Shown here in pieces: positions 1 to 10,575 of a stretch of 64,000 nt of DNA (position 1 is its first letter; each line of letters starts with the position of its first letter). The DNA is from Planctomycetaceae bacterium (GTDB lineage Bacteria > Planctomycetota > Planctomycetia > Planctomycetales > Planctomycetaceae). The position numbers and the translations under genes were made by a program. The notes beneath the pieces are model-generated. The model saw nothing but the letters and a program-made list of their open reading frames with translations, was not told where the DNA came from and did not search any database. The DNA is taken from positions 155,835 through 219,834 of the forward strand of contig JAHBXV010000004.1 in assembly GCA_019636285.1 (NCBI GenBank), written 5' to 3'.

Positions 1-1
1 G

Positions 2-2314
2 CGGACCGCGGGCGATGCCTCGGGAAGCGTCGCGTTCTGGCGGAAACACGTCGAACGATTCGAGTCTTCTCGTGCCTACGCACGCGTCGTTATCGCCCTG
101 CTCGACCGCAAAGACAAGGTTGCGTCGCTGGGACTGATGATGCAGTGGCTGAGTGACGTCGAAACGGTTGGTTTCGATGCCGGCGATACGTCGCTCGATG
201 GTCTGCTGATTCGCTGGATCGAGGTGGTCGCCGACGCCGGTGCGACTCCCGACGACCCCTGGTTGACCTTGCGCCGTGCCTTCGACTTTCTGGAAGCGAA
301 TGCCGGAGATTACTGGAAGCCCCCGGTCCTGTCCGAGGCGACAGGCGCCTCTGCCCCCGGACCTGCCGCTGAAGAGGGCGGACCGGAGGAGGTCGATGAA
401 CTTTACGGTGCGGCCTACGAAGGAGTCGTCTTCCGCGACAGCACCGACGATGGAGTGGAAGGCCCGATCGCCGATGGGGCCTCGTCGACCGGCGACGGCG
501 AAATGGAATGGCTGGAGAAGTGGCTGGAGCCACGACTGAAGTTCCTGCGGACCGTTTCCCTGTTGTGGCAGAAGTCGTCGGCAATTCTCGTGCAGCGGCG
601 ACGGCCCGAAGAAGCACCGGAGGGGTCCCCTGCCCCAGCGCCAGAACCCTGGTCGGCCGAGCAGCGGGAATACTTCGCCTCTTGGCTGGAGACAACGTCG
701 CAGTGGCAAGAGGGTCTCATACGGCTGATGCGGGAATTGCAGGGCCGCGAGATTGCCGAGTCGAGCGGCGAGCAGGAAGCGAATCTGGAATTCGATCAGC
801 AGTTGCAGACGCAGTTCTACCTGTTGCAGACCACGGTTCTGACGTGCCTGAGCTGCCGCGCGGCCGGTTGGAGTCTCGCGGCCGCGCTGGGTGAAACGGG
901 ACAGGGCGAGAAATCGACCGACGGGCTGGAGCAGAGCCTCGCCGGGGTTTATACCTCCGTCTTTCGGCAAGACCCGGTCAATGTTCGCCGCCAGTTGCCG
1001 GCGTTGCTCAAGCAGTTGCAGAAGCGCCCGCTGCTGTATGTGCCGCTGGAACACGGCGGGGCTGCCGAACAGATTCTGGAAGCGCGCACGCATCAGGCAA
1101 TCATTCGGTTTCTGCTGTCTCATCTGCCACGTTTGGGGATGCTGCGCGAAACCTGGCACGTGCTGCGCGTGGCGTATGCCATGGAGCGGTCGTCCCGTCC
1201 ACAGGGACTGGCGGTGACCGAGTTCGACCGGCTGTTCCGGATTGCCCTGCGGGGATCGCTCGAACAGACACTGTTGGCCGCCGAACACTGGAAGGGTGGC
1301 AGGTTCCCCGACGAAGAGCTGATCGACATCGTGGGCTCGATCGTCGAGTTCTATCTCGAACAGTGGCTTGAGCACAGCCAGTCGATGCGACTGACCAGCG
1401 TCGAAACACTGCGGATGGAAGCGCTCTGGGATGAGACGCGCGAGTTCATCCAACGCTTCGGCGGCGAACTGCTGCATGCCCGCATTCTGACGTTGGGTCA
1501 TGTTCGCGCGATTCTGCACAACGGCATCGGCAAGTTTCTCGATTACCTCGACGAGAACGAAGATCCTCTGCACCCTTCGCCACTGCTGGAGGCAATTCGT
1601 TCCGGGGCCGCGGATCGGGGGGAAGTCGAGGAACAACTGCGCCTGATCTACCAGATTGTGGTCGAGAAGTTCGACCGTTTTCTGGAATACAATACCACGA
1701 CGACGCAGTCGGATTACGGCGAAATGTTTTACACGCTCCTCGATTTTCTGCGGCTGGAAGCCGCATACGATCGAGATGCCTGGAACTCGTCCCCGGTTCC
1801 CCTGGCGCACGAAGTGCTAGCCCGGTCCGGCCGCGAAGAAGCTGCCCGTATCTGGGAAGATGTGTTCGCGGTCAAAACCGAGGAACTGGCTGGCCAGCAC
1901 CTTGCCGACCTTAGGCGTCTGGAAAAGGCATACGGCATGCGCTTGCCATCCATCCGTAGCCGGCTCGAGGAGGAATTTGTTAAACCGCTAGCCGTTAACA
2001 AAATGATTGCCCGCATCGGGCAATGCCTCAGCGATTCGCGCGAAGAGCGCCCCGAATCGGCCGCATTCCACAAACTGAGCGAAGAAGTCGAAGAGTATTT
2101 GAAGTCTTCAACCGGATCGGGGCTCGAAGTACCGGCCTGGCTGCGGCTGCTGGAGGAAGAAATCGGCCGCCAACAGTACGGCGACGCCGGAGCACCCGCC
2201 GATTCGGAACCCGACGTCTCCCTCCCGCCGCCGCACCTCAACCTCCGCGAAATGCGGCAGCAACTCCGCCAGTGGAAGCAACCCCTCACCGCCCGCAAAC
2301 GCGGGAATGCGTGA
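2..2314 (+). CDS. Hypothetical protein, 5' end outside window
   Basis: The frame is open from the first bases of the window, so the gene starts upstream; the first in-frame ATG, at 137, lies inside continuous coding sequence (the residues before it read VAFWRKHVERFESSRAYARV). About 770 residues are visible. The product is rich in Leu, Glu and Arg, has no signal peptide or membrane segment in the visible part, and looks largely helical. It contains an acidic stretch around residues 115-160 after the window start. I recognise no catalytic motif or named domain. The next gene begins about 220 bp downstream on the same strand and is also large and helical, but there is no evidence that they act together. 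Coding status is well supported by length and codon bias; function is unknown. Confidence 0.8.
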   Translation, partial: RTAGDASGSVAFWRKHVERFESSRAYARVVIALLDRKDKVASLGLMMQWLSDVETVGFDAGDTSLDGLLIRWIEVVADAGATPDDPWLTLRRAFDFLEANAGDYWKPPVLSEATGASAPGPAAEEGGPEEVDELYGAAYEGVVFRDSTDDGVEGPIADGASSTGDGEMEWLEKWLEPRLKFLRTVSLLWQKSSAILVQRRRPEEAPEGSPAPAPEPWSAEQREYFASWLETTSQWQEGLIRLMRELQGREIAESSGEQEANLEFDQQLQTQFYLLQTTVLTCLSCRAAGWSLAAALGETGQGEKSTDGLEQSLAGVYTSVFRQDPVNVRRQLPALLKQLQKRPLLYVPLEHGGAAEQILEARTHQAIIRFLLSHLPRLGMLRETWHVLRVAYAMERSSRPQGLAVTEFDRLFRIALRGSLEQTLLAAEHWKGGRFPDEELIDIVGSIVEFYLEQWLEHSQSMRLTSVETLRMEALWDETREFIQRFGGELLHARILTLGHVRAILHNGIGKFLDYLDENEDPLHPSPLLEAIRSGAADRGEVEEQLRLIYQIVVEKFDRFLEYNTTTTQSDYGEMFYTLLDFLRLEAAYDRDAWNSSPVPLAHEVLARSGREEAARIWEDVFAVKTEELAGQHLADLRRLEKAYGMRLPSIRSRLEEEFVKPLAVNKMIARIGQCLSDSREERPESAAFHKLSEEVEEYLKSSTGSGLEVPAWLRLLEEEIGRQQYGDAGAPADSEPDVSLPPPHLNLREMRQQLRQWKQPLTARKRGNA

Positions 2315-2533
2315 GCCGGGTCGAGTTCGTCTCGACGTGACCGTCATGAGTACGTCACGTCCGGGGCTCTTCATCGCTCCATACGCGTATCAGGGTGAGT
2401 ACCTAGGTCTCGTCGACACGACTTGCATTCGCTGCGCGGGGGTGGCAACGTAGCCCTGAAGCTTGAAGATGGCGGCCGTCAGCGCGAGACCATTGAAGCC
2501 GCCTCTTGAGTCCCTCTTTTCAAGGGTGTTGCC

Positions 2534-5500
2534 ATGTCCAGCGACAACAGCGGGGCCGATCTGGCGCCGACGGGCAAGAAGCAGCGATCTCAAGTCGAGA
2601 AACTGGTGGTCTGGGGCGGTATTGCGATCTTCGCGATCGCGGCCCTCGTCGAGGCGATGTCGCAACGATCGTACAATGCAACGCTCACGAGTGTCGTGGA
2701 GCGGTTGGAGGCGGACGAATCGGCGCGGAAAGAGACAGCCGCCGAAGATCTGCAAAAGCTGGTCCAGGGATGGCCGCTGAAAAATACGACCGCAGTGCGA
2801 GACAGCCAGGTCATCGTCTTCCGCTGGCCAAGTGTTTTCAAAAGATACCACATTGAGTGGTTCGTTAACCCAGAGGGAAACGTCAACGAGTTCGCGACGG
2901 AGCCAGTGCTGGCGGATCGCGGGGTCGCTGTGAAAGTCGAACTACCACCAGGTTCGGTACCCGATATTCCCGATGGACGGCTGGTGGTTACCAGTCAGCA
3001 CGGACACGAACCTGGTTTACTGAAGGAGCTTGCCCGTCAGGCGTTGTTCGTTTGTGGTGCCGAGACGTTTGGGACTGTGCCGGTCGATGAGTTGCTGCGT
3101 GAGACACTTACAACCAATTCGGCTACCGCAGTTGAATCCGCAAGCGAACAGTCGGGCCAACCAGGTGCCCGTACCTCACTTTTCGTCACCCTGACACGGC
3201 GGCCAAAGAATACAGCCTCGCGAGATAGCGTTGTAGCCGTCGATGTGTTACTTCCGACGCCGCAGGGACGCAAAACGATCTTCAGTGGTGAGGTTTCCGC
3301 ACCGACGTCCATGCTTGTTGCGAAATTCGCGAGCCAGGCCGAACAGTGGTCCCGAGACGACTTTGTAAGTGTTCTAGAGAAAGCGGGATTTCAGAGGAGT
3401 GTGGATTCGGCAGGACTGGGGAGTGAGTCAGCCCGCGTGGATGACGAGACGGTAGCCCTGCTTGAGTCGCTGAATTCAGTCTCTCAGGTGTTGGCACTTC
3501 AGTCTCTCGCAATTGAGACAAAGCAGCGAGTACAGTCAGTTGAAGTCCTTACGGCGACAGCTCGCTCTTACGCGATGTTGGGGAGCTTGATCGAACCCCA
3601 TTGGAGCATGATGCATAAAGCCATGAAGGCCCGCGGACTTCTTCTGGCCGAACGGGCCGTGCGATTGTGGCCGAAGTCCGGTTTGGCTTGGCAATCTCGC
3701 GCGTACGTCCGGGCGTTGGTGGGACTGCACGATCTGGCGATCGCGGACCTCGAGACCGCCGAATCACTTGGTGGGGTGAAATCTCCCGAGTGGGTTTCAC
3801 CAGTCGCCGCGTACTGTCAATGGGATGATGCCGCTTTGCAAAAACTGAAGTCCGACGGGAATCGGCTGGCAATGTATTTTCGACTCCTGGCGGCCGAAAT
3901 TGCTGGAAGTCCCAGTGAACAGGTCGACGCTGCGAGACAACTGGTGGAGGCTGAACCGGATTGCTGGCGAGCAATGGCATCGTTGTCGCGCTCGCACGCT
4001 ATTGGAATTGGACACTTCGTGAACTCGACTGGATTGGATGCAATTCACGTGAGCCTGCCTCGATTGCTGGGTTTGGCCAAGGAACTTCCTGCGGAATTTA
4101 AGACATTACGGGATCCGACAAACGAGGAGATATCGCGGGGCGACCAGATACCGGAAAATCTGACCGCTGATCCCCTGGCAGAACGGTCGAGAGAAATCGT
4201 CCGATTGCTCAAGGAAGAGCCTGTGGACAAAAACTTTGGATATCCGTGCGTGTCATGGCCGGCAACAGCTGCAATCGTCGAGGACTCTCTATTTCAACTG
4301 GCGACCGAAACGCTCCGATTCGAACGGTTTGCTCTCGGTATTGACCCGGCAAACTCCATCATCCGTGCGAAGTCGCTACTGGAGGATCACCCGTTGGCCC
4401 CGGCCATTGAGGGATTCCATGTCGACGGTGAGATCGCAAGGCGAAGTCTTCAAGATCTTTCATCAAGGCTGGGATCGACCGATCTCTCCACAGGCGCAAT
4501 GGATCTCTATCAGTCACTGGCCTGGCGCGACGCAGGTTTGTCATCCATATTTCGGCGGGTTGACGAACAAAACGATGATGTCCTTCCCGATACGGCCAGG
4601 CGCTTGTCGCGGCTGGTTGACACGGACGGAATTGTTCCGATTGACGATCTCGTGGGGCTGGCGTCCGAATGTCCGCTGACCTTGATTCTGCGAGTCAAGT
4701 CGAACTGGGAAGACAGCCGTGACATGGCCCGCGAATGGGAAGAGCGACATCCCACTAATGTAGAACTGTTTCGCGAACTGGCGCTCAAGTATGAAGAGGA
4801 TCGCTCTCATTCCGATGCGGAAAGGTGTTACCGGAAAGTTGTTGATCTGTCCGACGACCCCTCCGCTGCAACTCAACTGGCTAACTTTTACTGGAGAAAT
4901 AGTGACTGGGAAAAAGAACGCAAGGCACTCGAGCATGCGCTCGAACTTCCTGCGGTTGGTCTGGAGCATGCGTCTGCGTCCATGCGGATCGCTTATGGTT
5001 ACATGGCGCGCGGACAGTGGGAGGAAGCCTTGCCGCATGCGCTCAACTCGGCCGAGTCCTATTCAGCGTGGGGGCTCTTGTGCGCTGCCGATTGTTATGA
5101 GGGCCTTGAGGATTGGGAGGCGGCTGAAGACTATCATCGCAAGTGTTCCGAACGCTACGCCAGTTCCGGGGCGACCTGGTACTTCTGGTGTCGTCGGACC
5201 GGTCACGGAAGCCTTCGCAAATCCAGGCGGTTGGCCGAACAGACCTTCGCCGCGCCGAGCGATCAGTCATTGGCTGAGTTAACACATGCTCAAGCCATCT
5301 TTGCCATGCTTGAGGGGAACGCTGTCGAATCGTATCGCCTTTTTCGCGAGTATTATGGGGAATCGCCAAGTCCAAAAGATCGTTTTCTGGCTGCAATATG
5401 GGCAAACGATCTGAAGTTGATCGACGACCGCGACAAGGCACTGCAGGAACTTGCAGATGATCGTGAATCTCTCCTTCATCGACTACTGGCAAATTCGATT

Positions 5501-6997
5501 CTGGAATCGCTTGTCGGGAAGTCAACACCGCTCAGCGAGGATGCGCTGCTGTTCGGCGTAATGTGTGATCTGCGGAACGGATTTCCAACAAACAACTTGT
5601 TCTGTGTTGCCGAATATCTGCGAACAGTGGGCGAACAGGAGAGAGCGAACAAGTGGTATAGGCTATGTCGCTCCTCACCGCAGCGCAATAAACTGATGGC
5701 GGCGATCGCCGGGCATCGTCTGTCGCAATTTGGTATTCCCGCAGAGGGGCTGCGGCCAACGGAATTGGCCGATGTTGATCTGCGGATCGTTCAGCTGCTA
5801 CAGACTCCGAGTGACAACGGGACGTCGGAACCGGAATCGGGGTGGATCAAGCAATATCGTGAAGCGTCGCAACTGGCGCCAGAGCTTGCTCCGGTGCATT
5901 ACATGCATGGCCTGGAGGCGCTGCAACTGGGAAAGTACGACGAAGCAATTCGCGAACTGTCTACAGCGATCGAATTTGGTCCGAAGATAGCGGAATTGCA
6001 TCTGTCACGGGCAGATGCCTATCAAGCAGCGAGCGAGCCAATTCCGGCGATTCAAGATCTGGAAACGGCATTGAAGCTGGCGCCAAATCACTCCAAGGCC
6101 CATTATCAGCTTGCGCTTATCCTCTTGACCGATCTTGATGATAGTGTTCGCGATGTTGAACGTGCGCGGCAGCATCTGGAGGTCTTTAATAGGCATGTCC
6201 ATGCGGCTGAACATGAAAAACTGTCAGGACGGGCACTTCTGGAAGCGGAGGCAGGGCATTTTGATGAGGCAATTCGCCTGGAACAGGCCGCGATTGCTGC
6301 AGTCTCCGATAATAAGCGTTTTCTGACGAGTGCGCTGAGTTCTTTCATGCAGCGTCAGCCGTATCGCGTGACACCCGTTTCGGTGCCGCTGTTGAGTTCG
6401 CTTCCGGCGGACGGTTCCTGGAGCCGGTATCGTCTTGCTATTGCCGAGAAGAAGGAGCGATTTGAAGGAGTGGTTGAAGTACGTTCAGTCGGTCAGTTCG
6501 AGAGAGAAGGCGAAATACTACGGGCTGTCGAAGTCTCGATTCAGGGGAAGAACGACCTGGTGCCAGACATCGCCTACCGAATTATTGTGCCCGAATCGAA
6601 ATGTGGATTCTGCAGGCTTCCAGTGCAACACATTCAACGGCTGTGGACGGAAGAAAATGGCGAGATCAGCGAACAATTCAAAGGCACTCCAGCCTGGGAC
6701 GACCTCGGGCGATGGCTAGGTGGACCGAACAAAATGATGAGCCGCACAGTGACAAGTGAGTCGGTAAATGGACCGCAAGGAAGCTGGGTGTGCCAAGTCT
6801 TTAAGGGCGATTCAGAACTCGGAGTTGGATTTCCTCCGCTTTCCGGTAACTGGACAGTTAGAAAAAGTGCTGAGGTGCCTTTTGCCGTAGTTAAGGTTTC
6901 ACTGGAAATTCTACATAGGCGCCCGATGACCATTGAGCTGACGCTCGAAGACTTCGGCGACGGGGCAAAAGCGTCAATGCCGGAACTTGTGCCGTAA
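2534..6997 (+). CDS. Large membrane-anchored TPR-repeat protein
   Basis: This 1487-residue protein has a short basic N-terminus (KKQRSQVEK) and one hydrophobic segment at about residues 24-42, which suggests an inner-membrane anchor with most of the chain exported. The body is helical with degenerate tetratricopeptide repeats: clear units near residues 750-830 (DAERCYRKVVDL, then WEKERKALEHAL) and 1115-1200 (GKYDEAIRELSTAIEFGP, then AIQDLETALKLAPNH). The last ~200 residues are not TPR-like and look like a beta-rich domain. TPR arrays usually scaffold protein complexes; no partner is evident. ATG 2534 is preceded by an AAGGGTG ribosome site and comes just before the hydrophobic anchor, so the start is likely right. 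Codon use from about 2800 on is less GC-biased than in the neighbouring housekeeping genes. Confidence 0.85.
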   Translation: MSSDNSGADLAPTGKKQRSQVEKLVVWGGIAIFAIAALVEAMSQRSYNATLTSVVERLEADESARKETAAEDLQKLVQGWPLKNTTAVRDSQVIVFRWPSVFKRYHIEWFVNPEGNVNEFATEPVLADRGVAVKVELPPGSVPDIPDGRLVVTSQHGHEPGLLKELARQALFVCGAETFGTVPVDELLRETLTTNSATAVESASEQSGQPGARTSLFVTLTRRPKNTASRDSVVAVDVLLPTPQGRKTIFSGEVSAPTSMLVAKFASQAEQWSRDDFVSVLEKAGFQRSVDSAGLGSESARVDDETVALLESLNSVSQVLALQSLAIETKQRVQSVEVLTATARSYAMLGSLIEPHWSMMHKAMKARGLLLAERAVRLWPKSGLAWQSRAYVRALVGLHDLAIADLETAESLGGVKSPEWVSPVAAYCQWDDAALQKLKSDGNRLAMYFRLLAAEIAGSPSEQVDAARQLVEAEPDCWRAMASLSRSHAIGIGHFVNSTGLDAIHVSLPRLLGLAKELPAEFKTLRDPTNEEISRGDQIPENLTADPLAERSREIVRLLKEEPVDKNFGYPCVSWPATAAIVEDSLFQLATETLRFERFALGIDPANSIIRAKSLLEDHPLAPAIEGFHVDGEIARRSLQDLSSRLGSTDLSTGAMDLYQSLAWRDAGLSSIFRRVDEQNDDVLPDTARRLSRLVDTDGIVPIDDLVGLASECPLTLILRVKSNWEDSRDMAREWEERHPTNVELFRELALKYEEDRSHSDAERCYRKVVDLSDDPSAATQLANFYWRNSDWEKERKALEHALELPAVGLEHASASMRIAYGYMARGQWEEALPHALNSAESYSAWGLLCAADCYEGLEDWEAAEDYHRKCSERYASSGATWYFWCRRTGHGSLRKSRRLAEQTFAAPSDQSLAELTHAQAIFAMLEGNAVESYRLFREYYGESPSPKDRFLAAIWANDLKLIDDRDKALQELADDRESLLHRLLANSILESLVGKSTPLSEDALLFGVMCDLRNGFPTNNLFCVAEYLRTVGEQERANKWYRLCRSSPQRNKLMAAIAGHRLSQFGIPAEGLRPTELADVDLRIVQLLQTPSDNGTSEPESGWIKQYREASQLAPELAPVHYMHGLEALQLGKYDEAIRELSTAIEFGPKIAELHLSRADAYQAASEPIPAIQDLETALKLAPNHSKAHYQLALILLTDLDDSVRDVERARQHLEVFNRHVHAAEHEKLSGRALLEAEAGHFDEAIRLEQAAIAAVSDNKRFLTSALSSFMQRQPYRVTPVSVPLLSSLPADGSWSRYRLAIAEKKERFEGVVEVRSVGQFEREGEILRAVEVSIQGKNDLVPDIAYRIIVPESKCGFCRLPVQHIQRLWTEENGEISEQFKGTPAWDDLGRWLGGPNKMMSRTVTSESVNGPQGSWVCQVFKGDSELGVGFPPLSGNWTVRKSAEVPFAVVKVSLEILHRRPMTIELTLEDFGDGAKASMPELVP

Positions 6998-7018
6998 TGC
7001 GGGCCTGCCCGGCTTGAT

Positions 7019-7495
7019 CTATACCCCGTCGAACGCCGCTTGCAGGGTGGCGATGTCGAATTTTTTCATCTTCAGAAAGGCGCGCGTGACGCGGCCAACT
7101 TTCTCCGAATCGGTGGAGCGCATCATTTCGTTCATGATGCTGGGGACGATCTGCCAGGAGAGGCCGTATTTGTCTTTGAGCCAGCCGCATTGCTCGGCTT
7201 CGGGGACGGCGGACAGCTTCGCCCAGTAATGGTCGATCTCGCCCTGCGTGTCGCAATTGACCATGAAGGAAATCGACTCATTGAATTTGAAATAGGGGCC
7301 GGCACTGATCGCCATAAACGGCTGACCGCAGAGCGTGAACGAAACGACATCGCAATCGCCGGAGGGCGTTTCTGTCTGTGTCGTGACGCTCGTGATTTGT
7401 GAATCAGGAAAGAGCGAGCAATAAAACTCCGCCGCTTCCCTGGCCTGGGTGTCGTACCAGAGGTGGGGGACGATTTTGGGGGTGATGGTTGGCAT
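7019..7495 (-). CDS. VOC-superfamily protein, PhnB / 3-demethylubiquinone methyltransferase-like
   Basis: A 158-residue protein matching the PhnB-type vicinal-oxygen-chelate fold. The N-terminus reads PHLWYDTQAREAAEFYCSLF, followed by FTLCGQPFMAISAGP and FNESISFMV, then DHYWAKLS, GWLKDKYGLSWQIVP and a C-terminal helix ending KMKKFDIATLQAAFDG. This pattern is typical of bacterial proteins annotated as 3-demethylubiquinone-9 3-methyltransferase domain proteins. Most have no proven enzymatic role, so substrate and reaction remain open. No signal peptide; cytoplasmic. It converges on the upstream TPR gene with a gap of only 22 bp. Length agrees with the family (about 155-165 residues). Confidence 0.9.
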   Translation of the reverse strand: MPTITPKIVPHLWYDTQAREAAEFYCSLFPDSQITSVTTQTETPSGDCDVVSFTLCGQPFMAISAGPYFKFNESISFMVNCDTQGEIDHYWAKLSAVPEAEQCGWLKDKYGLSWQIVPSIMNEMMRSTDSEKVGRVTRAFLKMKKFDIATLQAAFDGV

Positions 7496-7639
7496 TGGCA
7501 GTTTCTGGATGATGTTGACGTAATGACGTTTGTCAGGCGCTGGACGAACATCATTGACAGTCCCATGGTCCGTGGAACTGCCAACGCAGTGAAATCAGAG
7601 TCTCCGGCAATGATACTCATTCGCCATCGCAAAACTGGC

Positions 7640-8602
7640 CTACTTCTCCACACCATACTTTTCCGCGTTTTTAAGAACATGATTCGCGGCTGCTCGCAGG
7701 CGTTCTATCCCCAGGGACTCGTCGCGAAGTTTTTTCGCGGCAGTGACTGCCGATTGAGTGATCGGTTCGCCTCGCCTCAATCCCGTCGCCGCAGTCGCAC
7801 GGAGTTCGACGGGATTTTGCTCGTTTGCAAATTCAAGCATCGCCAGTTGATGCAGTGACCAGAAAGTCGTTTCCTCGACATGGCCGCGAGTGAGTTCGCC
7901 CCCCGGCGTCAGGCTCAGCCATTCCCAGATCAATTGCTTGCGAGTGGGTGACGATGTGGCTTCATCGTACCCGGCGAGCAGGCAATTGATGCCTTCATCG
8001 AGTGTTCCTCCCTCGTAGACGCTGCCCCAGATACAGACATATTTGCCGATGCAGACGCAAGTCTCGTCCGTCGTCGCCGGATCGCGAAGCAGGCGCGACC
8101 ACTCGCGCATCGAGGCGCGGGCCGCGATTCGCGAGGCTCCAAGAACCACGGTCGCCGACTGAATGTGCGGGCCGCCTTTGAGTTGCCGGAACAGCCATCG
8201 TTCCAACTCTCGCGGGCGCGGCGAACAGCAGAGCCCTTTGCCGGCAATAACGACAGCCCACAATTCCACGGACTCGGGAACATCTGGACGCTCCGCCAGT
8301 TCCAGGAGCTTTTTCCAGGGAATCTCCTCGGGCGGTAATGACAAACCCAGTTCGACGAGCGCGTCAGTCACTTTTTCCGGCGACAATGACATGTCGAAGA
8401 CATCGGCCGTGATGGCGTCGCGCGTTCGTTGTCGTGTCTCTAAGTCCCGGAACCGGGGGTGTTCCTGAAAGACGAGTTCGTAAGACTCTCGATTCACCGG
8501 AGCATTCTCGGGCTCGGCCGCCGCGGCGATGGCGGCATCGAGAAACAGCAACACCGAGAGTGTCGCTAGACAAACTCGTTGAACGCCGACCATGTTTCGC
8601 AT
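7640..8602 (-). CDS. Secreted hypothetical protein with helical repeats
   Basis: A 320-residue protein starting with a signal peptide: hydrophobic stretch VCLATLSVLLFLDAAIAAAA, probable cleavage after AAAA before EPENAP. The mature part is helical and Leu/Glu/Arg-rich, with stretches such as PEKVTDALVELGLSLP and RELERWLFRQLKGG that resemble HEAT-like or TPR-like helices, although no consensus is clear. Two cysteines sit in KGLCCSPRP and others in TCVCIGKYVCIWG. I do not recognise the family. ATG 8602 is used; an in-frame ATG three codons later (8593) is equally possible. The PP2C-type regulator lies 66 bp upstream on the same strand, so the two could be co-transcribed. Confidence 0.75.
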   Translation of the reverse strand: MRNMVGVQRVCLATLSVLLFLDAAIAAAAEPENAPVNRESYELVFQEHPRFRDLETRQRTRDAITADVFDMSLSPEKVTDALVELGLSLPPEEIPWKKLLELAERPDVPESVELWAVVIAGKGLCCSPRPRELERWLFRQLKGGPHIQSATVVLGASRIAARASMREWSRLLRDPATTDETCVCIGKYVCIWGSVYEGGTLDEGINCLLAGYDEATSSPTRKQLIWEWLSLTPGGELTRGHVEETTFWSLHQLAMLEFANEQNPVELRATAATGLRRGEPITQSAVTAAKKLRDESLGIERLRAAANHVLKNAEKYGVEK

Positions 8603-8667
8603 CCTTGCGAGAGCCGAACCGACGATTCTGGTTTTATTGGGACACGATGGCTAACGGAGCCCGGTTC

Positions 8668-10365
8668 CTATCCCTTCCGCCCAAACACCATCATCGTGAT
8701 ATCGTCGTTCTGGTCGCGGCCGGCGGCGTGGCGGCGGACGTCTTCACGGAGGGTTTTGCCGAGTTCGGCGGCGGAGCCTGAGTTGCAGCCCGCGACGATT
8801 TCGCGGATGCGCTCCATGCCGTAGAGATCGGAGTTGGGGTTCATCGCCTCGCTGACGCCGTCGGTGTAGATGACAGCCATTTCGCCGGGGGCGAGAACGT
8901 ATTCGATAACGTCGTACGGATAGTCTTCCATCACGCCCAGCGGACAGCCGATTTCCGCTTCGCCGATTTCGACGATCGATCCATCGGCCTTGCGGATCAT
9001 CAGCGGCATATGGCCGGCGTTGATGTGCGTGAACTTGCCCGAGTCGAGTTCGAGCACTCCGAGAACGAACGTGACGAAGCGACCTTCGACCGCCTTGGCG
9101 CACATCTGGTTGTTGACGCGGGCTGCCGCTTCGCCCACATCGGACAGGAAGGCCATCACGTTCATGACAATGCTCGACAGGCGGGACATGACGAGCGAGG
9201 CGGGCACCCCCTTCCCGGCGACGTCGCCGAAGGCGATGCAGATGCGGTTGTCGTCCAGACGCAGGCAATCGTAGTAGTCGCCGCCGACTGCCTGAGCCGA
9301 ATCGTAGGAGGCAAAGAACTCCCAACCGGGGACGGAGGGCATCTCTTCCGGAAGCAGGGCATGCTGGACATCGCGGGCGATGCCCATTTCGCTGTCCTGC
9401 TTGGCCTTTTCCATGGCGGTCACGAGCAGTTTGGCCGACTCGTAAGACAGCGCGGCCTGACCGGCGACCGCGACCAGAAGGTCCAGGTCTTCGTTCTTGA
9501 ACTGGTTGAAGGCGTTCTGCGTATCGATGTGGATCACCCCCATCGGCTCGCCCGCCAGGCTGAGCAAGGGGACGCACATCATCGAGCGGATGGTGAGGTT
9601 CGAGATCGACTCGCTGGCCTCGAAACGGGCATCGTTGGTGGCGTCGGCGGAGAGAACGGCCGCCTTTTGTTCGAGGACCGCCTTGAGAACAGTCCGGCTG
9701 AGCTTGACCGTTTCATCGTCGCCGGACCGGCGATGCTTCATCGCGCGGGGGATCATGCGGCCGGTGACCGTGTCTTTCAGAAGGACACAACCACGGTCGG
9801 CATGGGGGAAAATGTTGAACAGTGAATCGAGCATTCGCGGGAGAATGGCATTAAGGTCAACCGTCCCGGCGAGGCTGCGGCTGATTTCGAGGACCGCCTT
9901 CAGCTTGGCTTCGGGTTGGACTTCGAGGCGGCCGAAACCGGAGACGCCGTCCGTCTGGCCCATGATGGTCGCGCCGTCCCCCTCGTCGTCTTCGCCCAGG
10001 TCGACACCGAGGGTCGCCATCGGATCGAGGACCGGCTTACGCGGAACGACGGTGGGAGAGCCCGGGCGAGCGGCTGGCTGGTCGGACTCGAATCGCAGCA
10101 GAATCGGTCCGAGTTTGATGCGGTCTTCGTGATTGAGGGCAGTCGGGGCTTCGATCTTGCGGCTGTTGACGAAGGTGCCGTTACCGCTTCCCAAGTCCTC
10201 GATATAGAACAGCCCGTCCTGCGCGAAGACGCGGGCGTGCTTGCGCGAGACCATGTTGGAATTGATCTGGATTTCGCATTCCGGATGGCGGCCCAGAACG
10301 GAACCCTGCCCGATGAGGGAATGGGGGATTGCCTGGCCATCCTGCAGCAAGACCAATGATGCCAT
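8668..10365 (-). CDS. FHA-GAF-PP2C (RsbU/SpoIIE-type) serine phosphatase
   Basis: Three signalling domains in one 565-residue cytoplasmic protein. Residues ~5-95 form an FHA phosphothreonine-binding domain ([20 protein letters not shown], then [16 protein letters not shown]). Residues ~150-320 resemble a GAF domain ([20 protein letters not shown]). Residues ~345-565 are a PP2C/RsbU phosphatase, with metal-binding Asp in GGDYYD and [13 protein letters not shown], then [17 protein letters not shown] and a C-terminal [10 protein letters not shown]. Such proteins dephosphorylate anti-sigma-factor antagonists in partner-switching pathways; the FHA domain suggests recruitment by a Ser/Thr-kinase-phosphorylated partner. 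No kinase, antagonist or sigma factor is adjacent. The start is placed at ATG 10365 ([10 protein letters not shown]), because the preceding four codons from 10377 add nothing to the FHA fold. Confidence 0.93.
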   Translation of the reverse strand: MASLVLLQDGQAIPHSLIGQGSVLGRHPECEIQINSNMVSRKHARVFAQDGLFYIEDLGSGNGTFVNSRKIEAPTALNHEDRIKLGPILLRFESDQPAARPGSPTVVPRKPVLDPMATLGVDLGEDDEGDGATIMGQTDGVSGFGRLEVQPEAKLKAVLEISRSLAGTVDLNAILPRMLDSLFNIFPHADRGCVLLKDTVTGRMIPRAMKHRRSGDDETVKLSRTVLKAVLEQKAAVLSADATNDARFEASESISNLTIRSMMCVPLLSLAGEPMGVIHIDTQNAFNQFKNEDLDLLVAVAGQAALSYESAKLLVTAMEKAKQDSEMGIARDVQHALLPEEMPSVPGWEFFASYDSAQAVGGDYYDCLRLDDNRICIAFGDVAGKGVPASLVMSRLSSIVMNVMAFLSDVGEAAARVNNQMCAKAVEGRFVTFVLGVLELDSGKFTHINAGHMPLMIRKADGSIVEIGEAEIGCPLGVMEDYPYDVIEYVLAPGEMAVIYTDGVSEAMNPNSDLYGMERIREIVAGCNSGSAAELGKTLREDVRRHAAGRDQNDDITMMVFGRKG

Positions 10366-10575
10366 GTCGAGTACCACTGTGCGCGGGGAGACGGGAAGAG
10401 CCCGATTCTACCGGTCGGCGCGGGTGGCGCAAAGATGCATCAAGACAAGAAATGGAGGTAATGGGCGCCTCGAAACGCCGCTGGACGGCGGGACGGCTCC
10501 GTTCGAGGACGCCTGTGTTTCCGGGCAATCCCTGGTATTGGTGGTTCCCCTCGCTTTTGCTGTTTTCAGGCCGGA

